Assembly: GCA_022827195.1 (NCBI GenBank)
Contig: JAJDTL010000004.1
Location: forward strand, 248,001 to 312,000
Reading direction: 5' to 3'
DNA: 64,000 nucleotides
Source: Caldilineaceae bacterium
GTDB lineage: Bacteria > Chloroflexota > Anaerolineae > Caldilineales > Caldilineaceae
How positions within the stretch are numbered: the stretch's first letter is position 1; each line of letters begins with the position of its first letter. The notes under the pieces were generated by a model. That model saw nothing but the letters and a program-made list of their open reading frames with translations, had not been told where the DNA came from and did not search any database. Positions 33,609 through 42,086 of the stretch are shown here, piece after piece. The position numbers were made by a program, and so were the translations under genes.

Positions 33609-35213
33609 ATGTCGGGACGTAACCCAAACCCTGACCCCGAGATATTCGAGTTGACTTCGACTACCGGCGCGACCCGACCCGCCGGCGCACACGCGTCGAT
33701 CAACTCGCACGCTCCCGGTTGGCACACGCCTCATCGCCAATCCGAGGGCCTGAATCGAGGCGCCTACCACATTTGGACGATCGGCTGCCAGATGAACGTC
33801 GCCGACTCCAACCACGTCGCCGCCGAACTGGAACGGATCGGATACCATCCAACCGACAAGGTGGACGACGCCGACATCGTTGTTCTCAATACGTGCGTCG
33901 TGCGACAGAGCGCCGAGGACAAGGGCGCCGGCAAGGCCGGCAGCCTCAAACCCTGGAGGAACAAACGGGCCGGTCGGACGCTTGCGCTCATGGGCTGCAT
34001 GGTCGGGATCAAGCCAGGCCGGCAACTGCGCGAACGCTTTCCCCACGTTGATGTCTTTATGCCGCCCAGCGAACCCGCGCCGCTCATCTCCTACCTGCGA
34101 GAGGAGGAGATAGCGGCTGAGTCCGCCCGCATCGAGGAGGAGGCGCTGGCCCAGCGCCACGCATTCCAGGACGGCGAGTCGCGCTACAACGGCGGTCAAT
34201 CGATCCAGCATCTGGCCTTGAGCGGCGAGGGCACAGTGAGCGCGCACGTTCCGGTCGTCTACGGCTGCAGCCACGCCTGTACATTCTGCATCATCCCTTT
34301 CCGCCGCGGCATCGAGCGCAGCCGCCCAATCGATGAGATCGTGCAGGAAGTGCGCGGCCTTGTCGGCCAAGGCGTGCGCGAAGTGACGCTTCTCGGACAG
34401 ATCGTAGACCGCTACGGCCACGATTGGCGCAATGGAGAATGCGCCGTCCAGGGGCCGCAACATCGGCCCGACCTGGCCGATCTCTTGCAGGCGGTCCACG
34501 CGGTGGAAGGGCTCTGGCGCATACGCTTTCTCACCAGCCACCCCAACTACATGTCGCCCCGCATCCTCGAAGCCGTTCGCGACCTGCCGAAGGTCTGCGA
34601 ACACATCGAGGTGCCGATCCAGGCGGCCAGCGACGAAGTTCTGGCCCGTATGAAACGCGGCTATTCTCAGGCCGATTACCGCGACCTGGTCGCCAGAATC
34701 CGGGCAACAATTCCCGGCGCGGCGATAAACACTGACATAATCGTTGGCTTCTGCGGGGAGAGCGCGGCGCAGTTCGACGAAACGCGCCAGCTGCTCGCTG
34801 ACCTAAAGCTCGACAAAGCGCATCTCGCCCGCTACAGCCCCCGGCCTGGAACTGTCAGCCAGCGGCGCATGGCCGACGACATCCCGGAGGAGGAGAAGCT
34901 CCGCCGCCACAAGGCTCTGGAGCAAGTGCAGGAGCAGGTCTGCGCCGAGATCAACGCCCGCCTCCTGGGGGAAACGGTAGAGTTGCTGGTCGAAGGGCAA
35001 CACAAGGGCAAATGGCGCGGCCGCACGCGCCAGAACAAGCTGGTCTTCGTTGAGCACGGCAGTCGCAATGCCGGTATGCTCGAAGAGACCGCCCGCCCCT
35101 TCGATGCACCGGCCGGTGCCGACCTGCGCGGCCGGCTCGTCGAAGCCCAGATTACCTGGGCCGGACCGTGGAGCATGCAGGGTCGGTTTGTGCGCGATGT
35201 ATCTCCCTGTTAA
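33609..35213 (+). CDS. miaB: tRNA-2-methylthio-N6-dimethylallyladenosine synthase MiaB
   Basis: The 534-residue protein has the three N-terminal cluster Cys (Cys60 in IGCQMN, Cys96 in NTCVVR, Cys130 in MGCMVG), the radical SAM motif YGCSHACTFCIIPFRRG (Cys220, Cys224, Cys227) and a C-terminal TRAM domain (LLGETVELLVEG onward). It adds the methylthio group to i6A37 of tRNAs. The first 50 residues are a Pro/Thr-rich extension not usual for MiaB, so the real start could be later, although ATG 33609 is open. The motif usually seen as GQNVNSYG is GQIVDRYG here. Confidence 0.9.
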   Translation: MSGRNPNPDPEIFELTSTTGATRPAGAHASINSHAPGWHTPHRQSEGLNRGAYHIWTIGCQMNVADSNHVAAELERIGYHPTDKVDDADIVVLNTCVVRQSAEDKGAGKAGSLKPWRNKRAGRTLALMGCMVGIKPGRQLRERFPHVDVFMPPSEPAPLISYLREEEIAAESARIEEEALAQRHAFQDGESRYNGGQSIQHLALSGEGTVSAHVPVVYGCSHACTFCIIPFRRGIERSRPIDEIVQEVRGLVGQGVREVTLLGQIVDRYGHDWRNGECAVQGPQHRPDLADLLQAVHAVEGLWRIRFLTSHPNYMSPRILEAVRDLPKVCEHIEVPIQAASDEVLARMKRGYSQADYRDLVARIRATIPGAAINTDIIVGFCGESAAQFDETRQLLADLKLDKAHLARYSPRPGTVSQRRMADDIPEEEKLRRHKALEQVQEQVCAEINARLLGETVELLVEGQHKGKWRGRTRQNKLVFVEHGSRNAGMLEETARPFDAPAGADLRGRLVEAQITWAGPWSMQGRFVRDVSPC

Positions 35214-35466
35214 GAAGCAGCGCGCCGCCCTGCTCTGGATTTCAACTGGGATGCAACCAAAGGGCAGCTTGCAGCCTGCTCGATTTGACTCTCGTAAAAA
35301 TCAGGCCTGGAGGTAACTGGCCTCTCTAGAACTGGCCATCTAGGCACTTCGTGTAAATTGGTGCGATTTCGTGGATCAATGATCAGTTGTCGGCCCCATC
35401 CTGCAGGCCATGTGACGACCAGAGAACGCCAATCCGGGCAAGAGGTTTAGCAGTTACAGATTCTCT

Positions 35467-36597
35467 ATGAATTCAATAGCACTGAATATTCTTCTCTTTC
35501 TCGTCGGCTTCGCCTGTCTGACCGGTGGAGCCGATTTTCTTGTGCGCGGCGCCAGCCGGCTGGCCGTGCGCCTCAACGTCCCGCTGGTCGTGATCGGCCT
35601 GACCGTCGTCGCCTTCGGCACCAGCCTGCCCGAGCTGGTTGTAACCCTGATCGCCAATTTTCGGGGCGGCAGCACAGCAGATCTCGCGATCGGCAACGTT
35701 GTCGGCAGCAACATCGCCAACCTCGCGCTGATCCTCGGCGTAGTCGCTCTGCTGCGTCCCCTGACGGTCGACCGCCAGCTCCTGGTACGCGAGTATCCGC
35801 TGATGATAGCGGTGTCTCTGCTGTTCACCTGGATGGCATGGGATGGGCGGGTGACGCAGCTGGAGGGCGTCCTCCTCTTTCTGGGGCTGCTTGGATTCGT
35901 TTACTGGAGCTACGCCGCCAGCCGTTCGTTGGCAGAGGAGAAAGAAAGCGAGGCTCTCGAATACATCGGCGGGGATGCCGCCATCAAGCAAGACCAGCAG
36001 TTCGCACAGGATGGGAGCCCGGAGGCCGAAAGTCCGGACGAGGCTCTCGCAACCGCAAGAGCCCGCATCGCCGAGGCGGAGAAGAGGCCGCTCCTGCCCG
36101 GCGCGCTCTCCGGGCTCTTTCACTCCCTCCTGCTGCGCGACATTGGAATGGTGGCGCTCGGGATCATTGTCTTGGTGCTCGGCGCCAGCTGGCTCGTGCA
36201 GTCCGCCACATTCATTGCCCGCTACTTTGGCGTCAGCGAGCTGATCATCGGTCTGAGCCTGGTCGCGCTGGGGACCAGCCTGCCCGAGCTGGCGGCCTCC
36301 GTCGTTGCGATCATCTACCGCCGCGGCGAAATCGCCATGGGCAATCTCGTCGGCAGCAATCTCTTCAATATGTTGGCCATTATCGGCATTACCGCCGGTG
36401 TGAAAGCGCTGCCCGCGCCGCTGAGCATGCGCGGCCGCGACTTCCCGGCCATGCTGCTGATCGCGATTCTACCCCTCCTCCTGGTTCTCCCCGTTCCACA
36501 TCTGATGAACCGCTGGAAGGGAGCGCTGATGTTGGTCCTGTACCTGGGCTATACGATTGGGATCTACCTGATATCGCCTCCTGCCGGCGCAGGCTAG
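35467..36597 (+). CDS. Calcium/sodium antiporter (CaCA superfamily, YrbG-like)
   Basis: This 376-residue integral membrane protein has both alpha-repeats of the family. The first is VVAFGTSLPELVVTLIANFR with GNVVGSNIANLALILG (about residues 50-100). The second is LVALGTSLPELAASVVAIIY with GNLVGSNLFNMLAIIG (about 265-310). The two five-helix halves are joined by a charged cytoplasmic loop (EKESEALEYIGGDAA to AEAEKRP) that is longer than in many relatives. It exchanges Na+ for Ca2+ across the inner membrane. The spacer before it, 35214-35466, holds no gene. Confidence 0.9.
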   Translation: MNSIALNILLFLVGFACLTGGADFLVRGASRLAVRLNVPLVVIGLTVVAFGTSLPELVVTLIANFRGGSTADLAIGNVVGSNIANLALILGVVALLRPLTVDRQLLVREYPLMIAVSLLFTWMAWDGRVTQLEGVLLFLGLLGFVYWSYAASRSLAEEKESEALEYIGGDAAIKQDQQFAQDGSPEAESPDEALATARARIAEAEKRPLLPGALSGLFHSLLLRDIGMVALGIIVLVLGASWLVQSATFIARYFGVSELIIGLSLVALGTSLPELAASVVAIIYRRGEIAMGNLVGSNLFNMLAIIGITAGVKALPAPLSMRGRDFPAMLLIAILPLLLVLPVPHLMNRWKGALMLVLYLGYTIGIYLISPPAGAG

Positions 36598-36679
36598 GAC
36601 CGCAGGCCCTCGCCCCGTCAGAGGCCTTTCCCGCCTCCCATTTCAACTTGCTGAGAGCCCACTGGGCTGCAATAAAAGT

Positions 36680-36702
36680 CTGCCGACCGGAACGGTCGGC
36701 AG
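36680..36702 (-). terminator. Intrinsic terminator after the solute-binding/VWA operon
   Basis: CTGCCGACCG and CGGTCGGCAG form a 10-bp perfect stem around a three-base loop. On the minus strand it is followed by ACTTTTATT, a U-rich tract, so it ends the minus-strand operon whose last stop is at 36826. It could also slow transcription from the antiporter gene on the plus strand. Confidence 0.7.
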
Positions 36703-36825
36703 CAGCCTCTGAAGGATATCCAGCCACTCCGTCCTTCTGTCAGCAGATTCTGACGCTATCCAACAACGCACCGATCTGTTGCCTGGGCTGTGAGATATAG
36801 GCGAGGCGGCAAATCGGGGCCCCAC

Positions 36826-38628
36826 CTAGTTTCCGGTAAGGTCATGGGTCGCAATGAGGCGGTAAAGGCCTTCAATGTCGACACCCTCGGCGCGATGGAA
36901 CTGCCCGTCGCCGATTCGCGCGAGTTCGCGCAAAAGCCTTTCATTGGCGTCGCCGCCATAGCCGATAGTGTGAATCAGCACAGGGATGGAGCCCTCGCCC
37001 ATCGCTCTATGCAGGTTTCGCAACTTGGATTCGCTGTCGTTGTCCCTTCCGTCGCTAAACACCACGATCACGTTGACGGCGCCCGCGTCTCCTGACTGTT
37101 GCAGCGCCGCGTGGGCCTCCAGCACCGCATCGACCAGCCCGGTGTAGCCGCCCGCTTCCATAGTCTCCAACTCCAACCTGAATCGGCTCCGGCCTTCGCT
37201 GTCCAGCCAGCGCACCCGCCGGGAGTTCGTCAAACCGGAGCCAATTCCGATCACGCCCAAGCGGTCGTGGTCATCCTGCATCAGTTCGATGAGTTCATGC
37301 AGCGTTGCCTTGCTCTGAGAAAGTTTGTCACCCTCCATCGACTCGCTCGCGTCGACCACCAGCACAAAATTGGCGGGCGGCCCGGCCACGCGCCACACAT
37401 CGAGGAGTACCTGCATGAAGGGCGCGGAGGGGTATCTCAGCAAGGATTTGGGCTCTGATAGGTCGACGGCAACACTGTTCTCGAAGGGGCTGGGCGGGAC
37501 GTTCATGTCGATGGTCAGGTCCGCAGGGCGGAAGCCGGCCCGCATCAGCTCGATTTGGCTGTCCTCTGTAAGCAGAAACTGGGCGAAAGCGTGGTAGGTC
37601 CGCCCCTGATTGCGCGTCAGAGCCGGGCCGTCTCCGTCCAGGTTAAGCAGAGCCATTGGATGGTCCGCCCAAAAGGTGCCCTCGCGTGGATAGATTGCGA
37701 CGAAATGCGATTCGGATGCCGCCAGCCCGCCTTGAAAGGACGTGTTCAAGGCGACTACGGCCTGTTCCTGCGCAACCAAGCCATCCAAGTCGACCGGGCC
37801 TGTCACTGCCTCGGCACCATTCCGCAGGAACGTCTTCTCCACTTCGCGCACGTAGCGGAGAACCTGTTCTCCGCCCGCAACTTCCTCGCTCAGTCCGCGG
37901 CTCGCGCCTGCGCCAATGGAATAGGCCGCCAGCGTCGCTGCTAGCCCGGCAATGCTATCGGCCCTGGGACGGCTCAACTCGAATTCAGGCTCGCTGAGGG
38001 CTAAGGTGAACACATCATGCCAGCCGATCGCCCGTGCCGGCCAGCCAAGTCCGCGGGCCTCTTCGTCGCGGACCGCGATTACGACCGGGCTGAGCGCGAA
38101 CCGGGTCGTAGCGCCGATGCGCTTCGCAGGCATACTGTTTGGACCGCCAGAACTCTGGCTGGCCCAAAGACGGTCAATCTGCCGCAGCCAGAGCGAGCTG
38201 TCGGGCGCAATCGCCTGAAACGCCGGTTGCCCCAGCGACCGCTCGACAATCTTCTGGGAACTCATGGCCACAAGGCCAACGCGCATTCTCCGACCGTCGG
38301 ACGTGCTCAGTTCAAGGCTGTTGAACGCCTCCGCCCGTCGCTCCAGAGTTTCAGCCATGGACGGCGAGACCGCAACCGTGAGTTCGGCGCTGTCCGCTGG
38401 CCAGGCTGCCCGGGCAGGCCCGAACTTGCTCACTTCGGTCCCACCCGTCTCCGCAACAACGCGAACGATCCAGTTGCCCAGCCCTAGCGTCGCCGCGGCA
38501 CAAGAGGAAAAGAGCAAGAAGGACCCGATCAGAATGGCGAGAACCATCAGAAGTGGGGGACGATTTTGCCTCTCAGATGCGGGCGATTCGGACTGATTGG
38601 CGTCGGCCGCTGCTGTTGGAACTCTCAT
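36826..38628 (-). CDS. Substrate-binding/VWA-domain membrane-anchored protein
   Basis: Starting at ATG 38628, the protein has 600 residues with an N-terminal membrane segment (PPLLMVLAILIGSFLLFSSC). A periplasmic-binding-like region (ELTVAVSPSMAETL to about residue 390) precedes a C-terminal von Willebrand A domain with an intact MIDAS: VVDASESM (DxSxS), GGYTGLVDA (Thr) and VVFSDGRDN (Asp). It should bind a divalent metal and a protein or solute ligand outside the membrane. Its ATG overlaps the TGA of the preceding binding-protein gene by 4 bp (ATGA), so translation is coupled. Such pairs are recurrent in Chloroflexota-type genomes; the role is unknown. Confidence 0.8.
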   Translation of the reverse strand: MRVPTAAADANQSESPASERQNRPPLLMVLAILIGSFLLFSSCAAATLGLGNWIVRVVAETGGTEVSKFGPARAAWPADSAELTVAVSPSMAETLERRAEAFNSLELSTSDGRRMRVGLVAMSSQKIVERSLGQPAFQAIAPDSSLWLRQIDRLWASQSSGGPNSMPAKRIGATTRFALSPVVIAVRDEEARGLGWPARAIGWHDVFTLALSEPEFELSRPRADSIAGLAATLAAYSIGAGASRGLSEEVAGGEQVLRYVREVEKTFLRNGAEAVTGPVDLDGLVAQEQAVVALNTSFQGGLAASESHFVAIYPREGTFWADHPMALLNLDGDGPALTRNQGRTYHAFAQFLLTEDSQIELMRAGFRPADLTIDMNVPPSPFENSVAVDLSEPKSLLRYPSAPFMQVLLDVWRVAGPPANFVLVVDASESMEGDKLSQSKATLHELIELMQDDHDRLGVIGIGSGLTNSRRVRWLDSEGRSRFRLELETMEAGGYTGLVDAVLEAHAALQQSGDAGAVNVIVVFSDGRDNDSESKLRNLHRAMGEGSIPVLIHTIGYGGDANERLLRELARIGDGQFHRAEGVDIEGLYRLIATHDLTGN

Positions 38629-39881
38629 TGGCCAGCGATCTGGTCGTACCAATTCAGCAGGGCAAGCAGAGCTTCAGGCCTGGGAAAGGGCGCTGCTTCA
38701 GCACGCGGGAGCTCATAGCGGACGCCAAGGTTCTGCGAGCGTAGAAAGAGGCTTTCATCTGCAGCGGTTAGAGGGATACCGGTAGAGGCCGGCCGCAGAC
38801 CGAAGACTGTCGCCTCGCGCTGCTGTGGCTCGCTCAGCAGAAAACTTCGAAACGCTAGCGCGGCCCTCTGTTGAAAGTCGGACGTCTCCGGCCCCGCCCA
38901 AATCGCGAAGGGAAAGTCGAACCAGGTGGGAATCTTTGGATAGCGAATGAGGAGAGGATCCTTCCAGCGCTCCTTGATGCCCGCCGCCCGCCGCAATAGT
39001 TCGCTTTCGATGAAGAGGCCGCCGTCGCCGGCTGCAGGGCCGAACAGAGCGAACTCTTCGGCCGTAAAGGCGTTCAGACCGCCGGCGCCATTCGCGCCGT
39101 CAAGAATCGAGGCTAGCCAGGACTGAAAGAGCGGGTCCGCAATGTCGTCAACGGAGACGCGAGCCCGGCCGTAATACTCGCCCGCGGCGGCCGTCATCGC
39201 AGCGAGTCCGGCCGCGTTGTATCGCGGGTCGGGGATCGCAAGCTCGAAATAGCCCCAAGCGGCATCTCCCCCCAGCTCCTTCCAGCCGGTCGGCGCGGCC
39301 GCGGCAGTGCGCAGCGCATCCCACGAGATTTCGCCCAGGTTCTCCTGCAACGCGATGCCCCGGCTCCGGTAAAAGCCCCAGGCCAGGGGGCTCATCGCGA
39401 CCGACCGCGTGAGAAAGGGACCGTCGGCCTGAAACGGACTTGGTTTCTGCTGACTTCCTAAGATGTCGTCCGCCATTTCGACAAGCGCGCTGGCTTCAGG
39501 GATCCAAGCCGCCGGCTCCGTCAAAAAGTCGCCCTGCCCGCGCCGGTCCGACGGTTCGCTGCTCTTGTTCCCATATGTGCCGCCAAGGTCGCTGCCGTCC
39601 CATCTGCCCAAAACGGTGAGGCCGGCCATAACAACGATCTGGACCTCGAACCGCACTTCATCTTGCTCGGGACGAGTCGCATTGAACTCCGCCGCGGCCG
39701 CGCGCAGCCACGGTTCCAGCGCCGGCGCCGCGATGACTAGAATGCTCGCCTCCGGCGGGCGATCGGCAGCCTGCCCATCGCCCGCAGGCTGGTCCGACAG
39801 GTTCTGCCACACCAGTCCCCCGGCAAGAAGCAGCGTCAGTACCGACAGGACTCCCGCAAAGAGCAGACGCGCTCGTTTCAT
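38625..39881 (-). CDS. Extracellular solute-binding protein-like
   Basis: The 418-residue protein starts with an N-terminal signal/anchor (RLLFAGVLSVLTLLLAGGLV). The mature part has ILVIAAPALEPWLRAAAAEFNATRP, then MSPLAWGFYRSRG, AWGYFELAIPDPRYNAAGLA and FPFAIWAGPE, a type II periplasmic-binding fold resembling molybdate or anion binding proteins. No ABC permease or ATPase gene is adjacent, so it is probably not part of a transporter. It is joined by 4-bp overlaps to the zinc-ribbon gene upstream and the VWA gene downstream, indicating a three-protein complex. Confidence 0.75.
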   Translation of the reverse strand: MKRARLLFAGVLSVLTLLLAGGLVWQNLSDQPAGDGQAADRPPEASILVIAAPALEPWLRAAAAEFNATRPEQDEVRFEVQIVVMAGLTVLGRWDGSDLGGTYGNKSSEPSDRRGQGDFLTEPAAWIPEASALVEMADDILGSQQKPSPFQADGPFLTRSVAMSPLAWGFYRSRGIALQENLGEISWDALRTAAAAPTGWKELGGDAAWGYFELAIPDPRYNAAGLAAMTAAAGEYYGRARVSVDDIADPLFQSWLASILDGANGAGGLNAFTAEEFALFGPAAGDGGLFIESELLRRAAGIKERWKDPLLIRYPKIPTWFDFPFAIWAGPETSDFQQRAALAFRSFLLSEPQQREATVFGLRPASTGIPLTAADESLFLRSQNLGVRYELPRAEAAPFPRPEALLALLNWYDQIAGQ

Positions 39882-40222
39882 TCAGCCACGCCCAGCGGAG
39901 AGCCGCAAAAGCTGCAGTAGGCCGCCTGTTGCGTAGCTGTGCCGTCCTGGAGTTCCTGAGGAGTGGTCGCGCCGCACGATGTGCACTGCGAAGCGTAGCG
40001 CACCGGCCGAGGCGGCTCCTCGTCCGGTCTTTCCACGCGCAGGGGGATGTCGTCGTCGTCCGGCGCGGAGCGCTCAACGTACGCGCCCAAAAAACTGGTT
40101 ACGCCTATGAGCACCAGGATGCCCGGCCAGAACCAGTCGGTAGCAAAGAGAATGGCCAGGCCGATCATGAAGACTGCGCCCGTAATGCCCTGGCGGGGTG
40201 CGGCGAAGCTTAAAGATTTCAT
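39878..40222 (-). CDS. Small membrane protein with C-terminal zinc ribbon
   Basis: From ATG 40222 the 114-residue protein has two close membrane helices (GITGAVFMIGLAILFATDWF and PGILVLIGVTSFLGAYV), an acidic linker and a zinc ribbon (CTSCG, then CSFCG). The stop overlaps the next gene's ATG by 4 bp. It leads the operon with the two binding-protein-like genes and may be a membrane partner or regulator of that complex. A TTG at 40234 is an alternative start. Confidence 0.65.
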   Translation of the reverse strand: MKSLSFAAPRQGITGAVFMIGLAILFATDWFWPGILVLIGVTSFLGAYVERSAPDDDDIPLRVERPDEEPPRPVRYASQCTSCGATTPQELQDGTATQQAAYCSFCGSPLGVAE

Positions 40223-40414
40223 GCTGATTGGCAAGCTTACAAGTTGCGAAGAAAACGCCTTCTCAAGTCTTTTTGATACCTTCTGACCAGGCCCAAATAG
40301 TCACACTATTTTGCCCGATTCTACTACACAATTGCCTCGGAGAACACTGGCGGAATCGGAGTTACCCGCAATCGTTCCCTCTCCAGTTCCGGGCAAACAA
40401 CCATGGACGCGACA

Positions 40415-40438
40415 CGCGCCCAACGCTGAGTGGGCGCG
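40415..40438. other. Perfect inverted repeat between two minus-strand genes
   Basis: CGCGCCCA and TGGGCGCG form an 8-bp stem with the loop ACGCTGAG. It lies after the HEPN/coiled-coil gene stop and before the zinc-ribbon gene. There is no U-tract, so it may be a weak terminator or a protein site. Confidence 0.4.
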
Positions 40439-40491
40439 CCTGCAGGGTATGGGATTTGGGACGGCGTGGCAAACAAATCGCCTACCAGCTT

Positions 40492-41796
40492 TCAATGCTG
40501 AGGCGCCCGGTCGAGGTTTCCCCGCTGCCGACTCGCTATAGACGTCATGCCTTTTCCGTTGCGGAGGAGGGCCTTTTGCCGGCCTGCTAAATAGCCCTGC
40601 CATTGCGCGCCATCCATTTCGGAAGACGCTGCTTGAACGAAATAAGCGAGCCGGCCCGGTAGTCGATTGTCACCGGCCAATTGGCGTAGCGCGGCACGGT
40701 CCAACCGCCCGCTCAGAATCTCGTCGATGAGCCACAGTTCGTACTGCGCCGTCCGAGGGTCGAACGGCTCTCCGTTCAAAACATGCTGTGCAAATGCAAT
40801 ATTCTCCTGCTTCGCCTTTTCCGAATCTCTGGGCTGCTCTTTCGCCCTCTTCAATTCGCTTCTAACGGAGGCCAGCTCTTTCTCAGATTGTTCAAGGTCT
40901 GTTTGAAGTGCCAGGACTGTTTGTTCGGCCAGTAGCCGGCCTCTGGCCTCCTGCTGAGCACGGTCTTCCGCTTCTCTTCGGGCTGCGACTTCCCTTTTTG
41001 ACTCGTCGATTGCTTGACAAATCGAGGCCTCTGCAGCCTGCGCCCTCTGCTCTACTTCTTTGCGGGCAAACTCTTCTTTCTTCAGCTTCCCCTGCTTCAC
41101 ATCGAGATCGGACTCAGTTTTCGTCAGACATGCTTCAGTCTGTTCAGCTAGTTCCTCGGCGTCTTTTCTGGCCGCGACTTCCTCTTTTAATTCGTCGGTT
41201 AACTGACAGACCGTAGCCTCTGCAGCTTGTGCCCTCCACTCTGTCTCTTTTCGGGCGGCAGCTTCTGCAAGTGACTTTTCTTCCAATGCTTTGATGATAG
41301 CAGCGTCCTGTTCTGCGTCAGGGTTAGAATCCTCCAGCCAAATTCTGATGTTTGCTACAGCTCTCTGTGAATCCCACGCGCCAATGTCCCCTAAGAATCT
41401 CGTAATTAGACAGAGCTTTCCTACGGTGTACTCGTGGTCTAAGTCCCTACGATAGGGAGGATGGGAAACTCTGTGTCGTGCCTCGACAATCCTGTATAGT
41501 CTGTCAAGGCATTTCTCGTTGCCCTTGAATCGCTGCCTGAAGACATCATCCCAATAGCAACGTGCCAAGGGCACAAAAAAGGTTTCGTCTATTGCCGATT
41601 CGAGGTCACCGCCTTTGGAACGATTCCGCCCAAAACTATCAGCGTGGCCGTTTCGCAACCCCTCTCTAATGGCGATCTCCACGTTTCTTGCGGGAACGTG
41701 TCCAAGTGATTCAACTAGGAAAGTCCGCATGTCATCCCGAAATATGTCAATTGCTCTTGAAAGGGCTTCTTTGTTTGGTCGTTCAACGATAGTCAT
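40492..41796 (-). CDS. Swt1-type HEPN domain plus long coiled coil
   Basis: The 434-residue protein has a helical N-terminal domain of about 145 residues with the HEPN RNase motif Rx4H (Arg107-His112 in EARHRVSH) and the ALSRAIDIFRDDMRTFL and YTVGKLCLITRFLG helices seen in Swt1-like HEPN domains. Residues about 180-350 are a charged coiled coil in which two blocks (ARKETEWRAQAAEATVCQL, ARKEVEQRAQAAEASICQA) are internal duplicates. A small C-terminal domain follows (AQYELWLIDEILSGRLDRAAL). GGGAGG precedes the ATG. HEPN proteins are commonly RNases of conflict systems. It is divergent from an AAA ATPase gene. Confidence 0.7.
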   Translation of the reverse strand: MTIVERPNKEALSRAIDIFRDDMRTFLVESLGHVPARNVEIAIREGLRNGHADSFGRNRSKGGDLESAIDETFFVPLARCYWDDVFRQRFKGNEKCLDRLYRIVEARHRVSHPPYRRDLDHEYTVGKLCLITRFLGDIGAWDSQRAVANIRIWLEDSNPDAEQDAAIIKALEEKSLAEAAARKETEWRAQAAEATVCQLTDELKEEVAARKDAEELAEQTEACLTKTESDLDVKQGKLKKEEFARKEVEQRAQAAEASICQAIDESKREVAARREAEDRAQQEARGRLLAEQTVLALQTDLEQSEKELASVRSELKRAKEQPRDSEKAKQENIAFAQHVLNGEPFDPRTAQYELWLIDEILSGRLDRAALRQLAGDNRLPGRLAYFVQAASSEMDGAQWQGYLAGRQKALLRNGKGMTSIASRQRGNLDRAPQH

Positions 41797-41917
41797 CTGA
41801 ATCTACCTCCCTTTTGTACAGTTCGCTGGATTTCCGAGCCCACTTCCTGTTAGTTGCCGGATTCCCTCAAGTATAATTCTTGCGAAAAATGGAAGCTCGA
41901 CGACAGACAGACATGGG

Positions 41918-41958
41918 CCTGACACCGACCTGTCAGGAAAGCCGCTACCTGACAGCGG
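41918..41958. promoter_or_regulatory. Paired inverted repeats in the divergent spacer
   Basis: CCTGACA (41918-41924) pairs with TGTCAGG (41931-41937). Next to it CCGCT (41942-41946) pairs with AGCGG (41954-41958), and its loop contains a third CCTGACA. These could be an operator for one regulator controlling both the HEPN gene and the AAA gene, or RNA structures. Confidence 0.4.
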
Positions 41959-42045
41959 GATTCCATACCTGAAACCTATTACGCAATCCGACCCAATTGG
42001 GCGCGTTCTCACAACGCCGTACACACCCTCATCCGGAACGTATTG

Positions 42046-42054
42046 TGGTATAAT
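42046..42054 (+). promoter_or_regulatory. Extended -10 promoter for the AAA ATPase gene
   Basis: TGGTATAAT is a perfect extended -10 (TGnTATAAT) 32 bp before the ATG at 42087. The -35 region is weak, as allowed for extended -10 promoters. Confidence 0.55.
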
Positions 42055-42086
42055 GGCAGCCGCCAGCCAGCGGCGAGAGGGTCGCC

